Position numbers and translations under genes: made by a program. From the NCBI GenBank assembly GCA_022451485.1, contig JAKUQS010000003.1, forward strand, positions 62,001 through 126,000: a stretch of 64,000 nt of DNA, read 5' to 3'. The stretch comes from Gammaproteobacteria bacterium (GTDB lineage: Bacteria > Pseudomonadota > Gammaproteobacteria > Arenicellales > UBA868). Shown here one piece after another: positions 1 through 8,701 of this stretch. How positions within the stretch are numbered: the stretch's first letter is position 1; each line of letters starts with the position of its first letter. Below the pieces are notes generated by a model, which saw only the letters and a list, made by a program, of their open reading frames with translations, was not told the origin of the DNA and ran no database searches.

Positions 1-1456
1 GAAGAGATGTAAAGACTTCGTCAGGGAAACGACTTTCGATCTTGAGATTGGTCGAGGACTCACCCCACGTCCTACCGAGTAACCATCGGGGCGCCGTCAC
101 CGCAGCCTGCAGTGGATAGCCGTACATGGCATAACGGCAAAACAGCGCGGCCTGTGTCTGTGGCTGACCGTCACCGCCCATCGTTCCGTAAACCATAACG
201 CGACCATCATCCAAGCAGGCCAACGCGGGTTGTATCGTATGAAATGGCTTGCGTCCGGGCATCAATTCGTTGTGATGCGTCGAGTCGAGCGAAAAACTGA
301 TTCCGCGGTTTTGCCAGGTCACTCCAGTACCGGACAATACGACACCAGAACCGAACTCCCAATAAAGGCTCTGAATGCAGCTTACCGCATTGCCATCGCT
401 ATCCACCGCCCCGAACCATACTGTGTCGCCATCTCCCCCAGCATCAGGCCAGGACGCTGCCTGCCCCCTGTCAATACTGCCTGCCATTTGATCCAACAAG
501 CTCGATTCTAGAAATGTCCTGGGGTCACACTTCATGTAAGCCGGATCACCAATCTCTCTATCTCGAACTCGAAATGCACACTTGGTTGCCTCAACCAGCG
601 CGTGAACAAAATCAAAGCCCTCCGCTGAGGCCACCTCTAAACGACTGAACAGACCCAATATCATCAACGACGCAAGACCCTGGGTCGGCGGTGGCAGGTT
701 ATAAAGCGCATGACCGTTAACGTTTAATTGCAACGGCGTCACCCGCCGTGCCACCATCGCATCCAGGTCGGCGAACCTCAGCGGACTGCCCGCTTGGGAT
801 AATTCGTCGGCAATTTGATGCGCAAGATCGCCCCGATAAAAAGCCTCCAAGCCACTGTCCGCCAAACGCTCGATAGTCGTTGCCAACGCGGGATTCTGAA
901 ATAACGTACCCGGCATCGGCGCTCCAACACCATCGTCAGCAAGAAATGCGTTGGAAAATCCGGGTACCGAGCGCAACTCGTCGCACTTTTTGATGGTATT
1001 GGCGTACTGGCTGTCCGTGACCGCAAAGCCGTCTCGCGCGTAATGGATAGCCTCTTCCAACAACCGCTGCAAAGGCAACCGCCCGCCCCACTCCTTTGCC
1101 AGCGCATACGCCTCCTGCCATCCAGCCACAGCGCCGGCGACCGTCAGAGCCGCTTGGCCTCCTCGCGAGGGAATCGCCGTGTGACCCGCCGCTCGATAAA
1201 TCGCGGCATTTACTCCTTTAGCAGCGGCACCACAGGCATCGATCCCAATGGGTAAATGCCCCGCCGGCTTGATCAGCCAAAAGTTGTCACCACCAAGACC
1301 ATTCATGTGGGGATAGACCACTGCGATTGCCGCCGCGGTCGCGATCGCTGCCTCCAGCGCATTTCCACCTTCACGCAACACGTTAAGACCAGCGTGTGAA
1401 GCCGCGTGGTGAGGGGAGGTCACGGCACCACGAAAACCCCGCACTGTTTTCAACAT
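1..1456 (-). CDS. ggt: gamma-glutamyltransferase family protein (3' end outside the window)
   Basis: Gamma-glutamyltransferase (Ntn-hydrolase) that would cleave or transfer gamma-glutamyl groups from glutathione-like compounds. The reverse strand reads from ATG at 1456 (MLKTVRGFRGAVTSPHHAAS) without a stop to the window edge, at least 485 codons. Seen: the NALEAAIATAAAIAVVYPHM segment of the large subunit; GDGDTVWFGAVD around codon 345, whose Thr (ACA at 422-424) sits where the autoprocessing nucleophile is expected; and YGTMGGDGQPQTQAA near the break, matching the family GGDxQPQ motif. No signal peptide is visible, so it is probably a cytoplasmic member, unlike E. coli Ggt. A GAGGGG-like ribosome site precedes the start. 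It lies 79 bp downstream of hyuA on the same strand, so co-transcription is likely. The extreme C-terminus is missing. Confidence 0.9.
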   Translation of the reverse strand, partial: MLKTVRGFRGAVTSPHHAASHAGLNVLREGGNALEAAIATAAAIAVVYPHMNGLGGDNFWLIKPAGHLPIGIDACGAAAKGVNAAIYRAAGHTAIPSRGGQAALTVAGAVAGWQEAYALAKEWGGRLPLQRLLEEAIHYARDGFAVTDSQYANTIKKCDELRSVPGFSNAFLADDGVGAPMPGTLFQNPALATTIERLADSGLEAFYRGDLAHQIADELSQAGSPLRFADLDAMVARRVTPLQLNVNGHALYNLPPPTQGLASLMILGLFSRLEVASAEGFDFVHALVEATKCAFRVRDREIGDPAYMKCDPRTFLESSLLDQMAGSIDRGQAASWPDAGGDGDTVWFGAVDSDGNAVSCIQSLYWEFGSGVVLSGTGVTWQNRGISFSLDSTHHNELMPGRKPFHTIQPALACLDDGRVMVYGTMGGDGQPQTQAALFCRYAMYGYPLQAAVTAPRWLLGRTWGESSTNLKIESRFPDEVFTSL

Positions 1457-1535
1457 CGAACACCCCTCACCATCATGCACCCAACCTCTGTTCGTCTCAT
1501 TAACTTCCCTTGCACCGGAGACTGGAACTCGTTGA

Positions 1536-3653
1536 CTACAGGGTCAGAAGGATATTGCCCTGGTCATCCAGAGCGGCGCGGGCACGTGGGGGAACCACAC
1601 ACGTCGCATCATATTCTTCGATAATAAGTGGCCCATCATCAGCGCCGGACAATTGCCGACGGTCTTTAAGCACTGGCGTATCGATCCATCCGTTCGCGCG
1701 ACCAAAATAAGCGCGCCGCATACCCGTGTTTGCAGGCACCGCGCATGAATCACCCTGGTCAATCGGGAGTCCGCGATCTTCTGTTAGCCCCCGGCCCACC
1801 AATTCAAGGTTAACCAATTCCACCGGTTCATCGGGACCGGCACGATGTCCGTAAGTGCGCTCGTGTTCGCTGGCAAAAGCTTCTTCCAATACAGGCACCG
1901 CCGCCGCATTAAAAGGCCCGGCCTCTACTGGCACGCTCAACTCATAGATTTGTCCCTGATAGTGCATGTTGGCGGAACGGTATAGCGCCATTTTATCTGG
2001 CGTGAAGCCATCCACCGCCAGCTGCGCTCGCGCTTCTGTCTCGAGCGCCTGCCACCCTGTTTCAAATTCCAAAGGATCGGTCAAGCGCAATACGCGCCGC
2101 AATGTTCGAGAGTAATGATGCTCCACCGCAGCCGATAACAACCCCAAGGCTGAGAATACCCCAGGACTCGGTGGAATCAGTATGCGCTTCATTCCAAGCA
2201 CCTTCGCCATGGTTGCTGCAAAAAGCGGGCCATTGCCACCAAACGCCACCATGGCATAACTGCGCGGATCACGACCGCGCTCGCTGGACACGGCCTTCAC
2301 CGCACGAATCATGTTGGCCGCTGCAATCTCATGCGCACCATGGGCCGCTTCTACTAAATCGATGCCAAGCGGTATGGCTACCACATTACTCAGCACCGAA
2401 TGACTTAACTCAGAGTCAATTTTAAGCTCTCCACCCACGAGATAATCAGGATTGAGATAGCCGAGCACCACGTTTGCATCTGTCACCGTGGGCTCGCTAC
2501 CACCTAGCCCGTAACATACAGGGCCTGGACTTGCACCTGCGCTACGCGGACCGATCTGCATCGCGCCCCCTGCATCTAACCAAACGACAGAACCCCCGCC
2601 CGCGCCCACCTCAGCGAGATCAATGGCTGGTACCTTGAGTCGATAACCCGCGCCCGTCAATAAACGAGACCCCACCATGATGCCCGCGCCCACGCTGTAT
2701 TCGACAGCACGCGAGTACATACCGTTCTCAATGAGTGATGCCTTCGCGGTAGTACCGCCCATATCGAAACTCACCACATCATCAATACCGCTCGCCTGAC
2801 TCAACGCCTGGGCCCCAACCACCCCAGCCGCCGGGCCTGACTCGATGATGTGGCAAGGCAAACGACCGGCCTGTTCGACCGTCGTCAATCCGCCGTTCGA
2901 CTGCATTAACAGCAGTGGTGCGTTAACCCCTATCTCCGTTAATTTTCGCACCAGTGAAGCGAGATAACTGGACACCACCGGTAACAAATAAGCGTTAATA
3001 ACGGTCGTCGACGTCCGCTCGTACTCTTTCATCTCGGGCAAAACATCGAAGCTGATGCAACAAGGAATGTGGGACGCTTTTGTTTTTAACACCTCGAGCA
3101 CTGTTTGCTCATGGACAGGGTTAGCAAACGAATTCAACAAACAAACCGCAATCGCCTCCACCCCTTCGGCCAACAATCGTTCGACCGCTTGCTCGATATC
3201 AGCCGACTCCACTTCACGTTGGATATTGCCGTTGGCGTCAATGCGTTCATCCACTTCCATACGCAGGTAACGCTCAACCAGCGGTGGAGGCTTCTCCCAG
3301 GCAAGATCATAGAGTCTGGGCATTCGCAACGTGCGCAACTCAAGCACATCCCGAAAACCTCGAGTCGTAATTAACCCCGTTCGTGCACCGGTCATCTCGA
3401 GAATGGCATTGGATGCCACCGTCGTCCCATGCATCACCTCACCAATAGCGATGCCCTCTAAGGCATGACTAGTGATAACCTGACCAATCCCTTCAATGAT
3501 GCCCCGTGCATAGTCATCCACAGTTGAGGAAACTTTGCGGGTAATCACCGCACCATCCGGCGAGACAAACACAATATCGGTAAAAGTACCGCCTATATCC
3601 ACACCAACGCGATAAACGTCGGTGGACGGCCCCTCGTTACCAACCGCGTTCAT
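1536..3653 (-). CDS. hyuA: hydantoinase/oxoprolinase subunit A (HyuA family)
   Basis: ATP-binding subunit of the HyuA/HyuB family, which opens 5-oxoproline, N-methylhydantoin or related lactam rings with ATP. At 705 aa it has normal length. Seen: actin/HSP70-like phosphate motif VGVDIGGTFTDIVFV near residue 17; MHGTTVASNAIL; a second phosphate motif SFDMGGTTAKASL mid-protein; and the GGNGPLFAATMAKVLGMKRI stretch typical of the family. The start codon follows the hyuB stop directly (TGAATG on the coding strand), so the two are translationally coupled. With ggt downstream, a 5-oxoproline role is plausible: gamma-glutamyl products cyclise to 5-oxoproline. Family members also act on hydantoins or carboxylate ketones, so the substrate is inferred. 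Confidence 0.9.
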   Translation of the reverse strand: MNAVGNEGPSTDVYRVGVDIGGTFTDIVFVSPDGAVITRKVSSTVDDYARGIIEGIGQVITSHALEGIAIGEVMHGTTVASNAILEMTGARTGLITTRGFRDVLELRTLRMPRLYDLAWEKPPPLVERYLRMEVDERIDANGNIQREVESADIEQAVERLLAEGVEAIAVCLLNSFANPVHEQTVLEVLKTKASHIPCCISFDVLPEMKEYERTSTTVINAYLLPVVSSYLASLVRKLTEIGVNAPLLLMQSNGGLTTVEQAGRLPCHIIESGPAAGVVGAQALSQASGIDDVVSFDMGGTTAKASLIENGMYSRAVEYSVGAGIMVGSRLLTGAGYRLKVPAIDLAEVGAGGGSVVWLDAGGAMQIGPRSAGASPGPVCYGLGGSEPTVTDANVVLGYLNPDYLVGGELKIDSELSHSVLSNVVAIPLGIDLVEAAHGAHEIAAANMIRAVKAVSSERGRDPRSYAMVAFGGNGPLFAATMAKVLGMKRILIPPSPGVFSALGLLSAAVEHHYSRTLRRVLRLTDPLEFETGWQALETEARAQLAVDGFTPDKMALYRSANMHYQGQIYELSVPVEAGPFNAAAVPVLEEAFASEHERTYGHRAGPDEPVELVNLELVGRGLTEDRGLPIDQGDSCAVPANTGMRRAYFGRANGWIDTPVLKDRRQLSGADDGPLIIEEYDATCVVPPRARAALDDQGNILLTL

Positions 3654-5420
3654 TCACGCATCTTCCCAAGTTACCGTCGGTAACGGCTCGGCCCCGTGCT
3701 TTTCGCGATGAGCCTCTCTCAATCGAGTGGTTGCTGCTTCATCTATCTGCCACGTGGCATCATTTATCACTACTCCGTAATCTTTGGCCGCGCGCTCTAA
3801 ACTGACAAATTCGTTGCGTACGTCTTTGAGTACTTTTTGCGGATCCCGTTTCAGCGGATCGCCCCATCCCCCGCCACCGGGCAGTTCATGCCGAAAGACA
3901 TCGCCTTGGCCTAACGTCATGGTCAACTTTGAGTCCAATACTTGGGCATTGCGATCCGGATTTAGGATGTTGCAGGATGGTTTTCCCGGCCGGCCACCGT
4001 AAAGCCCGTAGGGCCGAATACGCCGTCGATCCGAACGGACCTGTAAAACCGCTTCTTTTTCCAGAAACCGATAGTCACGTCGATAAGGTACTCCACCCCG
4101 GTATTCACCAATACCGGCCCGATCCGGTATCAATTCATATGACAAGACTTGCAACGGATTTTCCGCCTCGATCAGTTCTATCGATTGGGATGCCATGTTC
4201 GCAAACATATTCGAATTACCCTGAACACCATCCGCCCACGGACGCCCACCCCAACTGCCACAGGCAAAATCAACGAAAATAAATGGCTTTCTGTCATCGT
4301 CGTAACCACCCACCGTGATTCCCGTATTGCCGCCATCCGATGCCGCGCCCACTTTATCTGGAAGCATTTTAGCCAACGCACCGTAGACACAATCACCCAT
4401 GCGAAAGCCCGTCAGTCCACGCGCAGCACAAGCCGCCGGCAACACCATGTTGGTCACCGTACCGGGCGGTGCCGTCACGTCAATAGCCCGAAATAAGCCT
4501 TCGTTACACGGAATATCGAAGGCCAGCACCGACCTTACTGCAGCATAAGACACGGCTTTGGTGAACGACAAAGTGCAGTTAATAGCGCCTTTCACCTGGG
4601 GCGCACTACCATCCCAGTCGACCTGAATTGCATCACCTCGCTTACGAATAGTGCAAAAAAGCCGTATCGGCTGATCACGATCAATTCCATCGTCATCGAT
4701 CCAGTCTTCAAATGAGTATTCTCCATCGGGCAACTCACGCAATCCCGCGCGTGTGAGACGTTCGGCGTACTCGATCACTGCCATCATGTAATGGCGGGTC
4801 GTCTCTAGGCCAAATCGTTCAACCAATTCAAGAAATTGACGTTCCGCGATATTGCAAGCAGACAACTGTGCCCGCATATCCCCCGTGACCTGCACCGGTA
4901 TACGCACATTGGTTTCGATCATCGTCCACATCGTCTCATTCGGCTTGCCGCGCTCGTACAACTTGAGCGGAGGAATACGAAGCCCCTCCTGAAAAATCTC
5001 AGTCGAATCCGACGCATTGGATCCCGGCACGCGTCCACCCACATCCGCCTGATGTGAAATGGTTGCACCAAACGCCAACCGCTCACCATCAACAAAAATT
5101 GGCTTGAAAATAAACACATCGGGCAGATGCATGCCGCCGTGGTAGGGATCATTGATAACAAATACATCCCCTGGATGAATGTCACCTTCAAACTCAGCCA
5201 GCACAGCCTCCAGTGCGGTCGGAATGGAACCCAGGTGCAGTGGAATGGTCAAGCCCTGCGCCACTAACTTGCCATCGGCATCGGTGAACGCCGTCGAAAA
5301 ATCCATGTTATCTCGAAGGACACCGGAATATGTGGTTCGACAAATAGTCACGGCCATCTCATCCGCAATGGAAAACAGCGCGTTCTTAAACAACTCCAAG
5401 GTAACTGGATCAGTCTTCAT
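3654..5420 (-). CDS. hyuB: hydantoinase/oxoprolinase subunit B (HyuB family)
   Basis: Partner subunit of HyuA, 588 aa from the ATG at 5420 (a TTG one codon upstream is also open). Seen: N-terminal DPVTLELFKNALFSIADEMA, the SIPTALEAVL segment, GDVFVINDPYHGGMHLPDVF around residues 95-115, FRMGDCVYGALAKMLPD, and the C-terminal LPGGGGWGDPLKRDP motif, all hallmarks of Hydantoinase_B. The NDPYHGG histidine region lies in the presumed catalytic part. It ends in direct contact with the hyuA start, and the upstream amidohydrolase stops 36 bp before it, so amidohydrolase-hyuB-hyuA-ggt reads as one operon. No strong Shine-Dalgarno sequence precedes the start. Substrate is inferred from context only. Confidence 0.9.
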   Translation of the reverse strand: MKTDPVTLELFKNALFSIADEMAVTICRTTYSGVLRDNMDFSTAFTDADGKLVAQGLTIPLHLGSIPTALEAVLAEFEGDIHPGDVFVINDPYHGGMHLPDVFIFKPIFVDGERLAFGATISHQADVGGRVPGSNASDSTEIFQEGLRIPPLKLYERGKPNETMWTMIETNVRIPVQVTGDMRAQLSACNIAERQFLELVERFGLETTRHYMMAVIEYAERLTRAGLRELPDGEYSFEDWIDDDGIDRDQPIRLFCTIRKRGDAIQVDWDGSAPQVKGAINCTLSFTKAVSYAAVRSVLAFDIPCNEGLFRAIDVTAPPGTVTNMVLPAACAARGLTGFRMGDCVYGALAKMLPDKVGAASDGGNTGITVGGYDDDRKPFIFVDFACGSWGGRPWADGVQGNSNMFANMASQSIELIEAENPLQVLSYELIPDRAGIGEYRGGVPYRRDYRFLEKEAVLQVRSDRRRIRPYGLYGGRPGKPSCNILNPDRNAQVLDSKLTMTLGQGDVFRHELPGGGGWGDPLKRDPQKVLKDVRNEFVSLERAAKDYGVVINDATWQIDEAATTRLREAHREKHGAEPLPTVTWEDA

Positions 5421-5456
5421 CAATTCAAGGTCAAAGCAGTCAGAGACACGAACGAT

Positions 5457-7166
5457 CTAGGTTGTCGCACGATTGTTACGTGAGGGAGAAAAACGATCGA
5501 GTACCTGACCCGGTCCACGGTCTAAAGTCGCGTAACCATTTTCCCCATACACCTCAACACCATTGACATAGACACCATGAACTCCCACGGGTCGCCGAAT
5601 CGTTCGTCGACCCCCGCCTGGCAAATCGCTCACCCGCTCTGGCGCGCTGACACCCACACGGTCTGCATCAAACAGCAGAAAATCTGCCGGTAGATCCATT
5701 GCGATTCGTCCGCGGTCACTGATGCCATAAAAGTCTGCTGGGTGACTGGTCAAGCGACGTACCCCTTCGCTCAAAGAAAATTCACCCCGATCACGAACCC
5801 AGTGTGCGAGAAAATGCAAACCAAAACCCGCATCACACATAAAAACCAAATGTGCACCCGCATCGGATAGCGCGACTACCCCTGATTCGTGTTGCAACAA
5901 TCGACCAACTCCCTCGTCACCAACGTTGAGAAAACGACCGATAAAGGTCGTCGCGAGGTCTTCTTCAAGTCCCAGATCAAGCATTACATCCAGCGGGTCT
6001 CGCGCTTGCTGGCTTGCAAGCTCAGCGATGGTCTGGTTAGCCAGCGCGTTATTCCTCTCAAGCGCGGGCACCGCCACAGTGATCCGGTCCCAATTGCCCT
6101 GAAAAATCATACCCGGCCCGACGTTGGCAAGATTATTCCGAAATTGATTACGGAAACTCGAATCCCCAAAGGCCCGTTTTAGCTGTTCCGGCTCATACGC
6201 CTTAATCTCGGAGAACGCTTCATGACTGTAAAACGGATAAGCATTCGCCAACGTGAAATCAAACGATAAGGGTTGACATGGAATCTGCACATAGACCTGA
6301 CTACCGTTGGCATTCGCGCTTGCGCAGGCGTCAAAGACACCGATGCCGCGTTCAGGCGCCTGATCGTTGTACATAGCGACACCGCTGGTCAAAAAAATGG
6401 ACCTCCCGTGTCGACTGGACACGTCCGCTAGTTCCTCGACGCTGCGCGCTCCCGACGCCACCTGCACGACACCATGCCCACTATCACCCATCGCAGCAAC
6501 TAACGCTTCGAATTCACCGAGGTCCGAGATGGTCGAAGGCATCGGCACACCGCCATAGCCCGAGTGATTCAAGGAATAGGAACCGCCTAATCCAACGGCA
6601 CCGTTAGCCATGGCTTCGGCGACCATGGCTTGCATGCGTGCAAGCTGTTCCGTCGAGGGTTTCTTCTGCTCAGATGCGGCTTCTCCCATCACAGCGGTTC
6701 GAATCACCGAATGCCCAGCCAGCACTGCGACATTGAGGTAAGGCGAGGCACCTCTAAGCGCTGCCATGTAATCAGGGAAGCTTTCGAAATCCCATTGCAC
6801 CCCTTCCCTCAACGCATCCAGATCCATCCCCTCGACTACTGACAGATTGCGCAGAATGAGATCGCGAACCGCAGGCGGGCTCGGGACAATGCCAAACCCA
6901 CAATTGCCCATCACCGCCGTGGTAACTCCCAGCGGGGGTGCGGGCGAGATCGTCCGCGCGCATGTCACGTGCGCCTCGGAGTGGGTGGGGAGATCGACGA
7001 TTCCGGGCGCAAGGACGCGGCCGTCGGCATCGATCATCTTTGCGGCCGACCCACTAACCTGCCCAATGTCACTGACGCGGCCAGATTGAACCGCCACATC
7101 GGCGAGACGGGGCTCACTGCCCGTGCCGTCAACGAGGGTTGCACCACGAATAATCAGATCATGCAT
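5457..7166 (-). CDS. D-aminoacylase-type amidohydrolase (N-acyl-D-amino-acid deacylase family)
   Basis: Amidohydrolase-superfamily protein, 569 aa. Seen: N-terminal beta-domain MHDLIIRGATLVDGTGSEPR; PGIVDLPTHSEAH at residues 55-66; GVTTAVMGNCGFGI, containing the Cys that binds zinc in D-aminoacylase; IPCQPLSFDF; VALSDAGAHL, with the catalytic Asp; and RRLTSHPADFYGISDRGRIA then ADFLLFD near the C-terminus. Odd: the family's first HxH metal ligand (normally D-x-HTH) is replaced, reading D-L-P-T-H with Pro60 (CCC at 6987-6989). The metal site may therefore differ, or this is a base change. Known relatives deacylate N-acyl-D-amino acids or hydrolyse cyclic amides. It opens the hyuBA operon, fitting degradation of modified amino acids. 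Family sure; activity uncertain. Confidence 0.8.
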   Translation of the reverse strand: MHDLIIRGATLVDGTGSEPRLADVAVQSGRVSDIGQVSGSAAKMIDADGRVLAPGIVDLPTHSEAHVTCARTISPAPPLGVTTAVMGNCGFGIVPSPPAVRDLILRNLSVVEGMDLDALREGVQWDFESFPDYMAALRGASPYLNVAVLAGHSVIRTAVMGEAASEQKKPSTEQLARMQAMVAEAMANGAVGLGGSYSLNHSGYGGVPMPSTISDLGEFEALVAAMGDSGHGVVQVASGARSVEELADVSSRHGRSIFLTSGVAMYNDQAPERGIGVFDACASANANGSQVYVQIPCQPLSFDFTLANAYPFYSHEAFSEIKAYEPEQLKRAFGDSSFRNQFRNNLANVGPGMIFQGNWDRITVAVPALERNNALANQTIAELASQQARDPLDVMLDLGLEEDLATTFIGRFLNVGDEGVGRLLQHESGVVALSDAGAHLVFMCDAGFGLHFLAHWVRDRGEFSLSEGVRRLTSHPADFYGISDRGRIAMDLPADFLLFDADRVGVSAPERVSDLPGGGRRTIRRPVGVHGVYVNGVEVYGENGYATLDRGPGQVLDRFSPSRNNRATT

Positions 7167-7221
7167 TTCATTACTCTGTGCTCTGGCTTCGTTACCCCAC
7201 CATCGCCACCATTAATCAAGA

Positions 7222-7241
7222 AACCCCGCCGCAGCGGGGTT
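7222..7241 (-). terminator. intrinsic terminator after the small lipoprotein gene
   Basis: Perfect 8-bp stem AACCCCGC/GCGGGGTT with a 4-nt loop. On the minus strand it is followed by TTTCTTGATTAAT. It lies 30 bp past the stop of the 42-aa lipoprotein gene and upstream of the amidohydrolase start at 7166, so it should separate the lipoprotein transcript from the amidohydrolase-hyuBA operon. Confidence 0.7.
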
Positions 7242-7271
7242 CTTGCCTAAAACTGGTTAACTCCCAACGGG

Positions 7272-7400
7272 TTATTGCACCTGGTCACACACCCAACTGA
7301 CGCCCGGCACGCTACAGGCCAACGCGCCTGCATCAGATATGGTGGCACAACCACCGAGCAGGGATGCCATTACTAGAATCGAGAAAACGGCTTTTTTCAT
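7272..7400 (-). CDS. small lipoprotein, 42 aa, unknown function
   Basis: Begins at ATG 7400 with GGAG eight bases upstream; a longer open frame extends upstream but lacks a better start. Seen: MKKAVFSILVMASLLGGC, a textbook signal with two lysines, a hydrophobic core and lipobox L-G-G-C at Cys18. The mature lipopeptide would be only about 25 residues and contains two further cysteines (Cys33 and Cys38 region), so a disulfide is possible. The length and type recall entericidin-like and other tiny envelope lipoproteins, but I see no sequence match that identifies it. It is flanked by two intrinsic terminators, so it is probably transcribed alone from a promoter between 7401 and 7538. Confidence 0.7.
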   Translation of the reverse strand: MKKAVFSILVMASLLGGCATISDAGALACSVPGVSWVCDQVQ

Positions 7401-7538
7401 CTTGACGGCTCCGAAATATGTTTTGCAGGGTTCTACAACCGATACCCTACCACGACAGTCCATGAACGAACAGAGACCAGCAGCTTGACCTACGTCCAAT
7501 TGGGTACGCTGCGCCTACAGCAGCTCCTTCATGTTACT

Positions 7539-7575
7539 AAAAAAAGGCCGGGGCACTTCATTGAGTGTCCCGGCC
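7539..7575 (-). terminator. strong intrinsic terminator of the TRAP binding-protein gene
   Basis: 12-bp stem (one G-T pair), arms 7546-7557 and 7564-7575 around a 6-nt loop, GC-rich at its base. On the minus strand it is followed directly by seven T residues (complement of 7539-7545). It lies 58 bp past the stop of the solute-binding protein gene. Confidence 0.9.
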
Positions 7576-7633
7576 CGGGGTACATCCTGTCACGCCTGTT
7601 TGGTTAATTCAAACACGCGCAACAATATCAACC

Positions 7634-8701
7634 TTACTTCAAATAGGTTGCATTCAGGCTCTGTGCATCGCCCCATTTCTTGTAAGACTTACGAAAACCA
7701 AGATAGCTATCCGCAACTTCCTTAAACAACGCATCTTTAGCCGCATCTTCTTCCAGAGTCTCTCTCCAGGCTTTCTCAAACACGGCCAACTGGTCATCGC
7801 GCCACCGCTTGGTGATTACACCGTATTTCTCACCCATCTCAACCATCGCAGGTGGGTTGGCAGCTTCTGTTTCTGCATAAGAATGCATTGCACTACCTTG
7901 GCACGCCACCTCCAACATAAGCTTTTGTTGGTCAGACAAGCCCGCGTGCTTTGCAGTATTTACTTGGAATGTTCCGATCGAGACTTGTTGGTGCCAGCCA
8001 GGGAAATAGTTGTATTTGGCGATCTGGTAGAAACCATACTTGATGTCCATCGTCGGCATCGAGAATTCGGTTGCATCGATTACGCCTTTTTCCAGTGCAG
8101 GGAAAATATCCCCACCAGCAAGCAACTGCGTCGACACACCAAGACGCTGCATCACACGGGCACCGAGTCCGAAGAAACGCATCTTCATGCCACGCAGTTG
8201 ATCCAGCTCTTTGATCTCTTCACGGAACCAACCTGAGGTTTCCGGTCCAATCGCCAAGCAATGCATTGGTTTGATGTTGTGTTTGCCATAAACCCGCTCG
8301 GAGATTTCTTTACCGCCACCGAACCAAATCCATGCCATCATCTCGCCAATACCCGGTCCAAACGGCACCGCCGTGTAGAAGGCCAACGCTGGGTATTTAC
8401 CTACGTCATAGCCCGCTGTACTCCAAGCACTCTCGATCGCACCCTTAGAAACGGCATCGAATCCCTCATTTCCAGGGACAAGCGCGCCCGGCTCAAAAAA
8501 TTTGAGCTTAAAGTCACCACCAGACATCTTAGTGACGTTGTCCGCAAACCGGATCGCTTCCGTACCCAAATGTGGGACCTGACTACCCCAAGCGGAGTGC
8601 ATCTTCCACTTGACCCGCTTCGCCGCATGAGCACTGGTGCCCAAAAACGCCGCCGCGGACAACGCGACTACAGCTACTACAATAGTTTTCCTTAGACTCA
8701 T
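7634..8701 (-). CDS. TRAP transporter solute-binding protein, DctP/TakP type
   Basis: Periplasmic binding protein of a tripartite ATP-independent transporter, 355 aa from ATG 8701, chosen because AGGAGG lies 9 bases upstream; a TTG 24 bp earlier is open but lacks a site. Seen: Sec signal MSLRKTIVVAVVALSAAAFLGTSAHA; FEPGALVPGNEGFDAVSKGA; AVPFGPGIGEMMAWIWFGGG; GLGARVMQRLGVSTQLLAGG; DIFPALEKGVIDATEFSMP; and NYFPGWHQ. The order matches the TakP branch, whose characterised member binds 2-oxo acids and related monocarboxylates. No DctQ/DctM permease genes lie nearby, so it is an orphan or its membrane subunits are elsewhere. A strong terminator follows it, so it is probably monocistronic. Confidence 0.9.
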   Translation of the reverse strand: MSLRKTIVVAVVALSAAAFLGTSAHAAKRVKWKMHSAWGSQVPHLGTEAIRFADNVTKMSGGDFKLKFFEPGALVPGNEGFDAVSKGAIESAWSTAGYDVGKYPALAFYTAVPFGPGIGEMMAWIWFGGGKEISERVYGKHNIKPMHCLAIGPETSGWFREEIKELDQLRGMKMRFFGLGARVMQRLGVSTQLLAGGDIFPALEKGVIDATEFSMPTMDIKYGFYQIAKYNYFPGWHQQVSIGTFQVNTAKHAGLSDQQKLMLEVACQGSAMHSYAETEAANPPAMVEMGEKYGVITKRWRDDQLAVFEKAWRETLEEDAAKDALFKEVADSYLGFRKSYKKWGDAQSLNATYLK

